DNA of 64,000 nucleotides from Ceratothoa steindachneri (lineage: Eukaryota > Arthropoda > Malacostraca > Isopoda > Cymothoidae): assembly GCA_963969495.1 (NCBI GenBank), contig OZ018317.1:222092735-222156734 (forward strand). Direction: 5' to 3'. The translations under genes and the position numbers were made by a program. Each line of letters begins with the position of its first letter. The first letter of the stretch is position 1. Shown in pieces: positions 23,575-33,789 of this stretch. The notes under the pieces are model-generated. The model was not told where the DNA came from. It did no database searches and saw only the letters and a program-made list of their open reading frames with translations.

Positions 23575-23720
23575 TCTTTTTTCGCATTTGTGTAATGCCC
23601 TCATATTAGAAAATGATGTTACTATTTCCATGTTTAAAAATCTTTTTTATTTCTTTGTTTATTGCATTAAAATAAAATGTGTCCTTTCCTGTTACTTCTT
23701 ACCTATCTAAAAGATATGGC
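23575..23720 (+). repeat. Dispersed ~120-bp repeat (TTTCGCATTTGTGTAATGCCC family)
   Basis: This copy reads TTCGCATTTGTGTAATGCCC, then TCATATTAGAAAATGATGTT, and later TTTGTTTATTGCATTAAAAT. Related copies lie at about 30,965-31,100 (plus), 31,300-31,450 (minus) and 33,300-33,400 (plus), with weaker ones at 21,520-21,650 and 30,150-30,250 (minus). The 31-kb pair is in inverted arrangement, which suggests terminal arms of a fold-back element. It is non-coding. Confidence 0.5.
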
Positions 23721-23811
23721 TTTTATGTGACTTATTCCCAATAACCTTCAGTTCATCCATCATTCGAATAAAAAAAAATTGCGAGAAAAGTTTTTTATTT
23801 AATGGAAAATA

Positions 23812-24055
23812 CTAGGTTCGAACGACCGTGCTCGTAAGTCTGGTAGGGCAATGAGCAGAGTGTGCCTTTTTGTAATTTGAAGCATAAGATGTCCGAGGTA
23901 ACGCTGGGTGCGGTAGGGGCAGGTCCTTACCGTCGCGAAATAAGAGATCATTAGTAGCCTGAACGGCCAATATTTCTATCTCCAGGAGATATGTGCCGCA
24001 TTGCTTCGAAGAAGCCGGGGAAGGCTTTCCGCAATTGACACACTTTGTCATACAT
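23812..24055 (-). pseudogene. LINE ORF1-like zinc-knuckle fragment
   Basis: The minus-strand frame starts MTKCVNCGKPSPASSKQCG and continues YLLEIEILAVQATNDLLFRD. The C-x2-C...C spacing and the following Y..E.EI..I.....+.FR segment are typical of the last CCHC knuckle and downstream tail of gag-like ORF1 proteins in LINEs of the jockey/I type. The usual His of the knuckle is not obvious. It is divergent from, and directly abuts, the LTR-like block at 24,060-24,360. A related fragment sits beside the related LTR-like block at 50.5 kb. Confidence 0.5.
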
Positions 24056-24059
24056 GATA

Positions 24060-24360
24060 GGGACTTATCGTGTACAGCCTTAGGAGAGATTCGTATGGCC
24101 GAAACGGTGGCACTAATATCACTTCAGCGGTAGTGGCACCGTCTCAGGGAGCCTGTCACGGTCGAACGTGACAAAGAGTGTAGGGGTGGGTCTCGAGGCC
24201 CCTCCCTGCTTTCTTATCACACGTTCGATCTTGATCATCCTATAGTGACCAGCGCTAAAGTGATGACTTTATGTATATAAGATAGTCCACGAGTTCCCTT
24301 ACATAAATCACTCAATTCACTAAGTTCATTCGAGAGTGTGGTATCACACTCACCGGCAGG
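24060..24360 (+). mobile_element. LTR-like promoter block, copy 1
   Basis: About 170 bases here match, in reverse complement, 50,470-50,640: shared words include TCAGGGA(G/A)CCTG, GTCTCGAG and TTCT(T/C)ATCACACGTTC. Downstream is TATATAAG at 24,274-24,281, followed at a fitting distance by TCACTC (A at 24,310), an arthropod-type initiator. In the 50-kb copy the same block lies upstream of a reverse transcriptase-RNase H gene, so this is best read as the promoter-bearing end (LTR or terminal repeat) of that element family. Here no coding part of the family follows; the next sequence is mariner material. Confidence 0.5.
24274..24312 (+). promoter_or_regulatory. TATA box plus initiator in LTR-like block
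   Basis: TATATAAG is followed 34-36 bases later by TCACTC, matching the spacing of TATA and initiator in arthropod RNA polymerase II promoters. Its position in the repeat shared with the 50-kb retroelement suggests a retroelement promoter. Activity is not shown by sequence alone. Confidence 0.45.
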
Positions 24361-24454
24361 CCATTAAGTTCCTAAAGGGTACTAATCATGGGCATCTTGG
24401 AGGGATCAGACGCATTTGCCAGAAGTCTCCTGCCAAAGAACGGGTTTAAATTGT

Positions 24455-24505
24455 AATATTAATCAATGTGTCTGCCCTCGGCGGCGAACACGCCGAATAA
24501 TTCTG
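24455..24505 (-). mobile_element. 50-bp fragment of the 59-kb mariner C-terminus
   Basis: ATTGTAATATTAATCAATG followed by CCCTCGGCGGCGAACACGC is nearly identical to 59,168-59,213, where it encodes the last residues (LAAEGDLID) of a mariner-type transposase and its stop. Here the similarity stops at both ends, so this is a scrap lying between the LTR-like block and another mariner relic. Confidence 0.65.
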
Positions 24506-24559
24506 TCAAGATGACCAGTGAAAAGTGATTAAGATATCTTAAAACTGACAGCATAAGAT

Positions 24560-25325
24560 TGTAACTGTTGAACAAATTAACTGAGAAATTTCAATTAACC
24601 TATTACACTGTCTATCGTCATTTAAAGGAGATAGGCAAGGTTTCACCATTGGAGCAATGGATTCCTCACAACCTGTCAGAGGTGGTACACTTGCAACAAA
24701 GGATCAACATCTGTTCATCTCTCCTTTCTCGACAAAAATCCCACAATTCTTAAGAGGATTGTTACAATAAAAGAAAATAGGTTATGTACAATGATATTAT
24801 ACGCTCTAGACAATGGATTAGTCTTGTGAAAAAAACAATGGCCCAGCTGAGGCAGGGGTCTCATCCACGGAAACCTCTTTTTGTGTTTGATTGGATATGA
24901 ATAGCATCATCCGTTTTGAACTTTTTAACTCAAATCAGATATCACTAAAGGGTTTTATTGCGCTCGGTTGGACCGTTTATATGCAGTATTCGAAGAAAAA
25001 AGGCTAACACTAATAAATAAAAGAAAGTGTTTTTTCATCAGCACACTTGCGACCCCATAAGGCAAAAAAAAGATACCATACGATAGCTTAACAATTTTGA
25101 TAGGAAATTAAGGAGTCATCCTACATACCTACCGACTTAGCCAATCAGATTACCTAAGGTGTCTTTTTAGGAGTTTAGCGAATTACCTGAAGGAAAGTAA
25201 GATGTCAATAACAGAAGAGGTCGAAATAACCTTAGAGAATTATTTCAATCAAAGTAAAGCAATTTATACAATAGTATCGAATAATTAGTAGAAAGATGGA
25301 AACAAGAGGTAAGGGACTGGTGTAA
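24560..25325 (+). pseudogene. mariner-type transposase relic
   Basis: Plus-strand pieces line up with mariner proteins: FQLTYYTVYRHLKEIGKV (second helix-turn-helix), WIPHNLSE with ICSSLLSRQKS, FLKRIVTIKENRL where the family has the first catalytic Asp (IVT.DE), IIRSRQW, GSHPRKPLFVF for the P.LH.KK...WWD block, GFYCARLDRLYAVFEEKR, and C-terminal LFRSLANYLKESKMSITEEV. The Asp positions are substituted or lost, frames shift repeatedly, and the PYSPDLAP region is not readable. This is an old inactive copy, and no terminal repeats were identified. Confidence 0.72.
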
Positions 25326-26585
25326 ATTATATTAATTTTTAAGATAATAAGTATTTATAAAAATATAAATGCCTCTAAAGAGTTGTTGATTTAAATCCAT
25401 AAAATAATGATAAACATGAAAAAATGCTGCATCAACTTCACAATTTTCTTCTTGAACCTTCGTTGAAAAACTCTAGCGGCCAAACTGACGTAAGTTTCCT
25501 TGTGTATTTAATACAAAAATTTGGTAAGGGATGCGAGATGAGACAGACAAATAAATAATGTGGATTAATAGAAAGAACAATAATGGCGAAAAGAGAAAGG
25601 AAACAATTTTCTACCTAGATAACAAGTTCTAAAAATACGAACTTTAATTTGCTTCTTGAGGGGAATGGGGCACACAAACAACCCGTTCCCTTTCAACAGT
25701 TAGCTCCTTGGGTAAAAACCCCAGAGTTACTCTAGAATGTACATAAAACCTCCAAATGCCATTATCAGGTAGGTGTTCCTACGTGGCTTTTGTGTCTGTG
25801 CTGTTAGAGAGCAGTCGAAACGGCGCCAGTCCCTCACTTCTGTTGACACAAGTTATCAACACGTTTGTGAAATGCGAGCTTATCTCTCCCACTGGTAGGT
25901 CCCTCCGCCAAAAGGGAGGTCACTACTTCCCTTTACCACCTCCTAAGATTTACCACATGAGAATAGTTTACATTCGCACATCGAACATCATATGTGGTCG
26001 TATCTCGGAGCATCATAGTCGTACTTCGGATAAATTCCCGGAGGTACATTTGACCTAGTTATTTATATCTCTCAACCAAACGTGGTTGTGAAAGCCCCAG
26101 ACCTTCTACTACACACAACTGACACACAATAATGTTTAATGCTCGTACCTTTAGAAATTATTAACGATTGGACTTATGAATGTGATGTTCGTATGTATGA
26201 ACTAAACAATTTTACGAACAGTTTGCGGAGATTCTTTTATAGCCGTGTTTTCTCTCAAGGACGGTCTTGCTGTTTTACGCTACCATTTATTGGTTCTACC
26301 CCAAATTGGAATATTAATTAGCCGAATTGGTTTGACCAAAGATAGTCTATAAATCGACCAATTAATTATGTCTGTCAGCGACGAGACGTCGATTCCCGTC
26401 CAGGCTCATGGAAAGAGTGAGGGTGGCATCTCTAAGGGTGCAATCGTGGCCAGCCCCTCGCCTTAAAGTGCGCGGAATAGGTGCAATATTAGCACATGAT
26501 TATTACATGTATCCAACATGTAAACATAATCTCTTGTGGCTACTCTAAAATAGGAACCAGGATAACATAATTTAAAGGATGATAA
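25326..26585. other. Unassigned; 100-codon frame without recognisable motif
   Basis: The plus frame 25,756-26,058 (MPLSGRCSYVAFVSVLLESS...) matches no family I know and has no clear promoter. Near 26,385, GACGTCGATTCCCGTC may be a degenerate box B. Nothing else is supportable. Confidence 0.3.
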
Positions 26586-26589
26586 AAAC

Positions 26590-26860
26590 ACCAGGTTTTA
26601 TCAAAGTCAGATAAACAAATACAATGTAGGTGCATAGGTAAGATAGGAAGGCAAGGTAGATAAGTAAGAGAGGAAGATAAGGTACTCGTAAGTAGGTGGA
26701 TAAGGTTGGTAGGCATGTAGGTAAAGTAAGCGTTAAGAAAGGAAGGTAAGTGAGAAGTGAGGTAGTTAAGGTAGGACGAAAGTGAGTTGGGTGGGAAGTT
26801 AGGTATCGAAGAAAGGTAGGTATGAAGTAATCCTTACCTACCAACAGATGAGGGGGTAGT
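26590..26860. repeat. Degenerate GGTAGGTAAGTA-type minisatellite
   Basis: Irregular repeats of AGGTAGGTAAG and GATAAGGTA with period about 4-12 cover some 270 bases. The 90-codon open frame on the minus strand (Pro/Thr/Leu/Tyr-rich) is a product of the repeat. Confidence 0.6.
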
Positions 26861-27059
26861 AAGGGAGTTTTGTGGGCCGTGGGAAACTAATTAGGAGAAA
26901 GGCGACGCCGCCCTTGTGGTGGGGTCCAGGGGGCTGTTTTACTGACATACAGGGTGCGGTCAGTTTGCGGAACCCCAGCACCTCGTTTAATGCCCACCTG
27001 TAATAAACTGAGGTTCATAAGAAACCTCACAAGGGTCCTCCCCCTATCTCTCTTTCTCA

Positions 27060-27445
<386 letters not shown>

Positions 27446-27518
27446 TGCTTGGCAGTGACACCGGACTGTTACCTGGCAAGGAATTGGGTCAGTAGTGTCC
27501 AGGTCAGCCCGTGCCCGG

Positions 27519-27610
27519 TATAAAGGGAGGGCAACGGATTAGGGCATTATCAGTCGCTTTCTCTGCACCAATTTATTCATGAAGTCGAATCGTTTGTCTG
27601 TGTATGTGTT
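27519..27610 (+). promoter_or_regulatory. Candidate RNA polymerase II core promoter with short first exon
   Basis: GGTATAAAGGG (TATAAA at 27,519-27,524) lies 33 bases upstream of the A of TCAGTC (27,550-27,555), a close match to the arthropod initiator. The first ATG downstream is at about 27,579 and begins MKSNRLS, followed within about 20 bases by GTATGT and further GT-rich donor-like words. A tiny first coding exon is the usual architecture of arthropod secreted and cuticle protein genes, but no second exon was recognised downstream. Without expression data this remains a candidate. Confidence 0.35.
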
Positions 27611-27619
27611 TGTGTGTGT

Positions 27620-28880
27620 ACGTGCGTGAGTAGGCCTGCATGTGTACGTAGAAGGTTCAAACCTCCCTCGTGCCCCTTTAGGTTGTAATCTAACCTGAAA
27701 ATCTTGTAGGGGAGAAAATCACCTCAAAAGTCACAACGAAATTTAAGTGAAGATATTACAAGGACATTCACCGGCAAAGTCACGATGACAAGTCACTCGA
27801 AATAAATGAAAAGAAAAAGGCCCCCTTTTATCACCCTCTCACCCCACTCTACATACTTTCCCTAACTTCTTCCAGACCTTAGCGGATGCTAAACCATAGA
27901 GACAATTAGCCCTGCTTGACTAAGGGTATTAGGCAGTGACAAATGGTCTGAGGTATGGTTCTGTCTTGACAAAAAGGCTCAAACCCAACACGAGGCCAAT
28001 AAAACTTGATTATTCACCAACGAAATGAACCAAGAGTAATAAATTTTGATCTAAAAACAACAATAAATAAATAGTCCTGATATGTGGCAGTTTAAATTAA
28101 CGTGCCATCAGAAAATGACGACGGATCCCCCGAGATAGCGAGCGATCACTAAAGACGGCACAGATGGAGGGGGGGAGGGGATAAATCCCAACGTAGTCTT
28201 GGTGTAATAAGGAGAAATTTAAAATCAAAGATTTAAGGTGAAATTTTTATTAATTTATGGTCAATTACACTAAAGATAACATTAAATCGTGGCAATTTGG
28301 GGTAAAAATAGGTACACATAACATTAAATTTGATAATTATAGTAGGTGGGTAGCGCCATCCTTCCCTTGCACCTTGGACGAAATCCCCATACCGGATAAC
28401 GTAATGCACATAAAGATCAGAATGACGAAGGCACCAGCAGCAGTTGCTTATTTAAAGGATGGGAGTGGGGATGGGGGAGGGAGGTATTTTTGTTTTTGAC
28501 GCCGACCAGAGATATTAGAGTCCTTGAGACCCTAGCGGTGGGGAAGGGGGGGGGGCATCCATTCCGCGTCAATGGTATGTGGATATGAATGCTCCCATAA
28601 GGTCCATAGAGTGCATTAGTACTCCAGCGGCAGTATTCCGGAACAGAGAAAAAGGTGGGTATGTTGCAGAGGTGGGGTGGGAAAGGATAGCGGTGTTGCG
28701 ATTGGCTATGTACATGATGATGCGCGTGTAGCTACTTACCCCATTGAGGTGAGTAGCAGCGTATCTTCTGCCCAATGCAGTGCCGACCCATTGAAAGTCT
28801 TGTGTCCACCTGCGCTGTGATCGAACCCCCGCCTTGAAGTCACAAACCAAATTCTAGATGTAGAGTAGAGGCTCATTTAA
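27620..28880. other. Unassigned sequence
   Basis: No coding family is recognised. The plus frame 28,257-28,499 (80 codons) and the minus frame 28,569-28,850 (93 codons) lack motifs. On the minus strand near 28,825, GGGGGTTCGATCACAGC resembles a box B and is similar to the one near 17,550. Confidence 0.3.
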
Positions 28881-30115
28881 ATGGCCAAATCACAAGGCTC
28901 AGAACTCTAGAGTGAACGAGGCGGATTATCATTAGTAGATTTGGCAAGTGCTCATCTCGACTCGGTCAAATTTAAAAGTGCTAATCTCGATTCGGAAAAT
29001 TTAGGTAGTGCTCAGCTTGAAACGGTCAAATAGAAAGAGTGCTCATCTCGATTCGTTGAAATTTAGTGTGTTCATCCCAATTAGATCAAATTTCGACTCA
29101 GTCAAATATAGGAAGTGGTCAGCTTGACTTGGTCAAATTTAGAGAGTGCTCATTTCGAATCGGTCAAATTTAAATGGCCAAATCACAAGGCTCAGAACTC
29201 TAGAGTGAACGAGGCGGATTATCATTAGTAGATTTGGCAAGTGCTCATCTCGACTCGGTCAAATTTAAAAGTGCTAATCTCGATTCGGAAAATTTAGGTA
29301 GTGCTCAGCTTGACTCGGTCAAATAGAAAGAGTGCTCATCTCGATTCGTTGAAATTTAGTGTGTTCATCCCAATTAGATCAAATTTCGACTCAGTCAAAT
29401 ATAGGAAGTGGTCAGCTTGACTTGGTCAAATTTAGAAAGTGCTCATTTCGAATCGGTCAAATTTAGGAATTGCTTATGTTAAGTCGGCAAATCGTTCAAA
29501 TTTAACGAGTGTTCATCTCGACTTTTTCAAATGTAGGGAGTGCTCATCTCAATTAAGCCGAAATTTGGGAGTCTTAGTATCGACTAGGACAAATTTAGTG
29601 AGAGCTCATCACAAATCAGTCAAATTTACGACTGTTCAACTTGAGTAGGTCATATTTTAGGGAGTGCTCATATCAACGCAGTCAAATTTAGCAATTACTC
29701 ATCTCGACTCCGCCAAATATAGGAAGTGCTTATCTCGATTAGGTTAAATTTTTCGAATGCTCATCTCATTCGGTCAAGATGCTCATCTCGACCTGTTCAA
29801 ATTTAGGAAGTGCTTATTTAGACTCGGTAAATATGGGGAGTGTTCATGTCAACTTGGTCACAAGTAGCAAATGCTTATCTTGACCTGGTTAAATTGAGGG
29901 AGTGATAGTCTCGACTCAGTCAAATTTAGGGAGTGCTCATCATGTCGACACGATAACATTTAACGAATGCTCATCTCTAATCGTTTAAATTTAGGGAGTG
30001 TTAATCTTGACTCCATCAAATTTAGCGAGTACTTATCTCTTCTCAGTCAAATGTAAGGAGTGATAATCTCGATTCGGTCAAATTTAGCGAGTGCTCATCT
30101 TTACTCTTGATATTT
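28881..30115. repeat. Minisatellite, unit about 31 bp (CTCATCTCGACTCGGTCAAA-like)
   Basis: Diverged copies of GTGCTCATCTCGACTCGGTC followed by AAATTTAGGGA run from about 28,930 to 30,110, roughly 37 units. At the left end a 293-base segment (28,881-29,173) is repeated almost without change at 29,174-29,466; it includes about 45 bases of non-repeat flank (CACAAGGCTCAGAACTCTAG), showing a recent direct duplication that captured the array edge. Confidence 0.85.
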
Positions 30116-30139
30116 TAAAGGAATAGAAAAAAAGGAAAA

Positions 30140-31450
30140 ATTCAGGAAAAATCACATTTATTTAAATGCCATTAAAAAGGAATACAACGCATTTTAAACC
30201 TCCATTAATTAATAATATGCATATAACTTTGACATACTGATAATAGAATGGCACGCCCCCCCCTGCCCCAGTGTGTATCCCACAATGAGGCGTCAGGTGT
30301 AGCATGGGCCAGCGTGTGACTGCTGACACCTGGAAGATTGTTTGCCCTCGCTGCTCCACTCCCTGCAGGAAGATCCATTGCTATGTATCTTCTACATATT
30401 GTCGCTGTCTCTATCTTTTCCACTTTCTTTACAGGTCTGTCCTTTCAAAGAGTCTTCAGAGATGCCTTCGTTATTTTTTACTTTAAATAAAAAATACAGT
30501 ATGAGTGCAATGCTTAAATGTGAAAAATAAATTCATTTAGTTTCTTAATCAATCTACAGAAATGAAACCAGACATTTAATGACCAAAGATGAGATTCAAT
30601 GTTTAAAACTACTTTCAATAACATCAAGGCATTGCGTGTGTGTGTTGATTAAAAAGAATATCCCCCCTCCCCCTCACGCAAGCAAACTGTCCCAGTATTC
30701 TCGTCATCCCGTTAAGGAAAATGGTCCCGAAAGCGTTTGCGTTGTCGTACAGAGCGACGACGAGCTGTTCTTTGAGGTGGGCTGTTAATTGACATCATCC
30801 TGCTGAAAACTTCTTTTCATAATATCAAAATCTGGTCACTTTGAAATAATAAAAAAAAAAATGCCTTCTTATGGTGATCACCGTAAGAAGGTAATACAAA
30901 TATTGTAAAAACTATAAGTAACCATGTTTGGTTCATTAATTTACGTCGCTAAAGTAACTAAATAATTTTCTCCTTTTTCACATTTTGCAATGCCCTCCTA
31001 AAAATTATGTTGTCAGTCTGTAAAAACAATTCTCTCTCAGCTACGCTTTTTTAAAAGTTTCTACATTTTATTGAATTAAATGTGAGTTCATTTTTTTCAT
31101 AGCCTTTTTTATTATGACATTTTTTTCGACTACAGTTTGTTCAAATTTAATCAGTCTTACTTATCTTTACGTGGTTCTTTTCTTTTTTTCCGGGACTTTT
31201 TTCGTGGCAGTCGTGGTTTCCATGCCTCGATGGTTGGTTGGCGTAAGAAACTATGCGCGTGGTCAAAACCCTCCTATTCAAAAAAAGAAGAAAAAAAGAC
31301 AGGAAAGAAAGTCGCATTTTATTTAAATGCAATAAACAAAGTAATAAAAAACTATAAAAAACAGGTATTAACTGATGATACATGACTTTTACATACTGAC
31401 ATCAATATTTATATTAAATATGAGGGTATTACGCAAAGGTGAAAAAGGGA
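30140..31450. repeat. A/T-rich block with inverted pair of the ~120-bp dispersed repeat
   Basis: The sequence from about 30,965 (plus) and from about 31,450 downward (minus) shares TAATGCCCTCATATT, GTCAGTATGTAAAA and TTTGTTTATTGCATTTAAAT-like words, so two arms face each other across roughly 200 bases. A further partial copy lies at 30,150-30,250. ORFs here (30,162-30,530; 31,114-31,385) show no motif and are Ser/Phe/Lys-rich A/T translations. Confidence 0.45.
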
Positions 31451-31454
31451 ATAC

Positions 31455-31545
31455 TTATTTAGTTTGGTTTAGTTTAGTTAAGTTTGGCTAGGTTAGATTA
31501 GGTTTGGTACGTTAGGTTTAGTTAGGTTAGGTTAAAGAAACAAAT
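31455..31545. repeat. Degenerate TTAGGT/TTTAGTT tract
   Basis: GTTTAGTT, TTAGGTT and TAGGTTAGATTAGG words repeat for about 90 bases. It is interstitial, irregular and similar to the tract at 16.5 kb. Confidence 0.6.
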
Positions 31546-31719
31546 CCTATTAAGTCTTTTTTCCTAGATTACTTTTCTTTACCTTCCACTGAGCTTCATG
31601 ATTGTACCTCATCGGATTACATGAAATTTCGGGGTGGTTTACTCGAAAAAAGAATGAAAGTAACTCTCCTGGAGAAATCTAAGGAGTTCGTGGTTTCTGC
31701 CGATACGCTTCTGTTTTAC

Positions 31720-32660
31720 GTACTTGTTCATTTGCGCGTACTTATGTTAATTTGTATAGACTTATGTTAGTTGTAGGTACGTGTTGTTCATTTAAATGTA
31801 CTTGCTGTTCATTTGTACGTATTTGTTGTTCATTTGTAAGCACTTTGTGTTCATCTTGTATGTTTTTGCACTTCATTTGCAAGTATTTGCTGCGCATTTG
31901 TACGTAATTTGTGTTGATTTGCACTACTTATGTTCATTTATACTTGCTTGCTGTTCATTTGTACGTGATTGTTGTTCATTTGTACGTTGTTATGTCGATT
32001 TGCATGTACTTATGTTTATTTGCAAGTAGTTGTGTTCATCAGAACGTATTCACTCAATTGCACATATTTGTTGTTCATCTGTAAGTAATTAGTGTTCAAT
32101 TGCACGTATTTGTCTTCCTTTGTATGTACTCGATGTTCATTTGCATGTACTTGATGTTCAGTTGCACATACTTGGCGTTCAGTTGCACATACTTGGTGTT
32201 CAGTTTCACATACTCGTGTTCATTTGTACGTACCTGGTCTTCATTTGTATGTACTTGGTGTTTATTTGCACATACTTGGAGTTAATTTATACGTACTTTG
32301 TGTTCATTTGTTTGTGCCTGGTGATAATTTGTATGTACTTGGTATTCATTTATTCGTACTTGTTGATCAGTTATTCGTACTTGGAGTTCATTCGCATGTA
32401 TTCGGTGTTCATTTACATATACTTAGAGTTCATTTTTAAATACTTATAGTTCATTTGTACGTACTCTGTATTCATTTGCACTTAATTGTGTTCATTTGTA
32501 CGTACTTTGTATTCATTTGTATGTGCTTTGTGATAATTTGCACTTACTTGTACTTAGTGCTCATTTATACGTACCTGAGGTTAAATGTAATATACTTGCT
32601 GTTATTTGTAAGTAATTTGTGTTTATTTATACGTACTTAGTGTTCATTTGTGGTTTTAAA
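31720..32660. repeat. Minisatellite, unit about 21 bp (TTCATTTGTACGTACTTGGTG-like)
   Basis: About 44 diverged copies of TTCATTTGTACGTACTTGG plus two bases. Because the period is a multiple of three, some plus frames stay open and read as a seven-residue repeat (such as VFICTYL); I take these as by-products. Period variation and point changes are frequent, more so than in the 20-bp array. Confidence 0.85.
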
Positions 32661-33789
32661 TATGTACTTTCCAGTTTCTTAAGTGTCTAGTTGAGGTTTT
32701 TGTAGTTCTTGCTACCCAACTTCTAAAATTTTATAATTCATATTTTTTCCTCACTTATTATCATCCTTCCTTGCTCTTTCCTTTCAGGAGGTTAGAGGCT
32801 ATTGTCCCGCAGGGACTCGCCCTCTTGCTAGCCAATCCTTCCAATTTTGAAGGAATCGATTTCCCATTGGTAAAACTCCTCCCCTGAGACTGCATTTTAA
32901 GGGGAACATTGGTCTTCTCCCCCACACCCCCCTTTCCTCTCATGGCATATTCCGTCAGTTAGATTCGTTTCTGTCCTAGGGCTAATAGGTGCGGCCAAGT
33001 GGGGAACCGCATGAATTTATTGGCTCGTCTGGGCGTGGGAAGCGGCATTCAGGCGCAACACTACACTACACGATACGACAAACATACATTCATGCAAAAA
33101 AAACACACTGGCGTACATAAATAAATGTGTTGGGACAATCACTTCCATGGTGCTGGGTCCGGAGAGCTGCGTGACATTCACATTTTCGGTGCTCCTAGTA
33201 TTGTCCTTCTCTGCCCCTACACTACTTGTGAACCTCTTCTTAGAACCTTTCTGGCGGATGTACTCACGTTGGATTACGTATTTAAGGAAATAAATAAGAA
33301 AATTCCACTGTATTTTCGGTAAATATTTCCATGTTTTAAAATAGTTTTATTTCTTATTTTATTTTATTCAAATAAAATGTAACTCCTGCTAAATTTGTCC
33401 TACCCCCAAATCGGATTGTTTGCTATGCCCCCCCCCCCTCCTTTTCACGGCACCGGAAGATATGTGCTCGCAGATCTTCCCGAGGTCATTAGACTCCGGC
33501 GGTATGCTATCATCCAGATGGCAGCTGCAGCATTTTGTCTGTGCCAAAGGTCATAAACTTAATATTTACTAGTTTTTAAATCCCCGCGGGGCCCCTTAAA
33601 AGTCGAGGCCCGTAGCAGGTGCTACATGTACTACTAGGTTAAACTGCCACTAGGTGCTTAGATTTTTATACTCCCAATACCTCCCCCCCCTTTCCCTGCA
33701 GATAATTTGGACGGTGGCATGTGCCGAGCCTCTAGAGGGTGGTGAAACGGAAAGAGATAGAGAGAAATCAGCAAAGGTGTAGGAGGTAG
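32661..33789. other. Unassigned; contains one copy of the ~120-bp dispersed repeat
   Basis: Sequence near 33,300-33,400 resembles the dispersed repeat (ATTTCCATGTTTTAAAATAG, TTCAAATAAAATGTAAC). GC-rich portions at 32,790-33,060 and 33,440-33,620 show no recognisable coding. Small frames at 32,761-32,943 (minus) and 33,125-33,322 (plus) are unassigned. Confidence 0.3.

Noticed and set aside
28881..30115. CRISPR-like array
   Set aside because: Copies are contiguous, diverged tandem units without unique spacers, in a eukaryotic context; no cas genes.
32100..32640. Seven-residue repeat protein (VFICTYL)
   Set aside because: The 21-bp minisatellite period is divisible by three, so frames stay open by chance; copies are diverged without codon-aware conservation.
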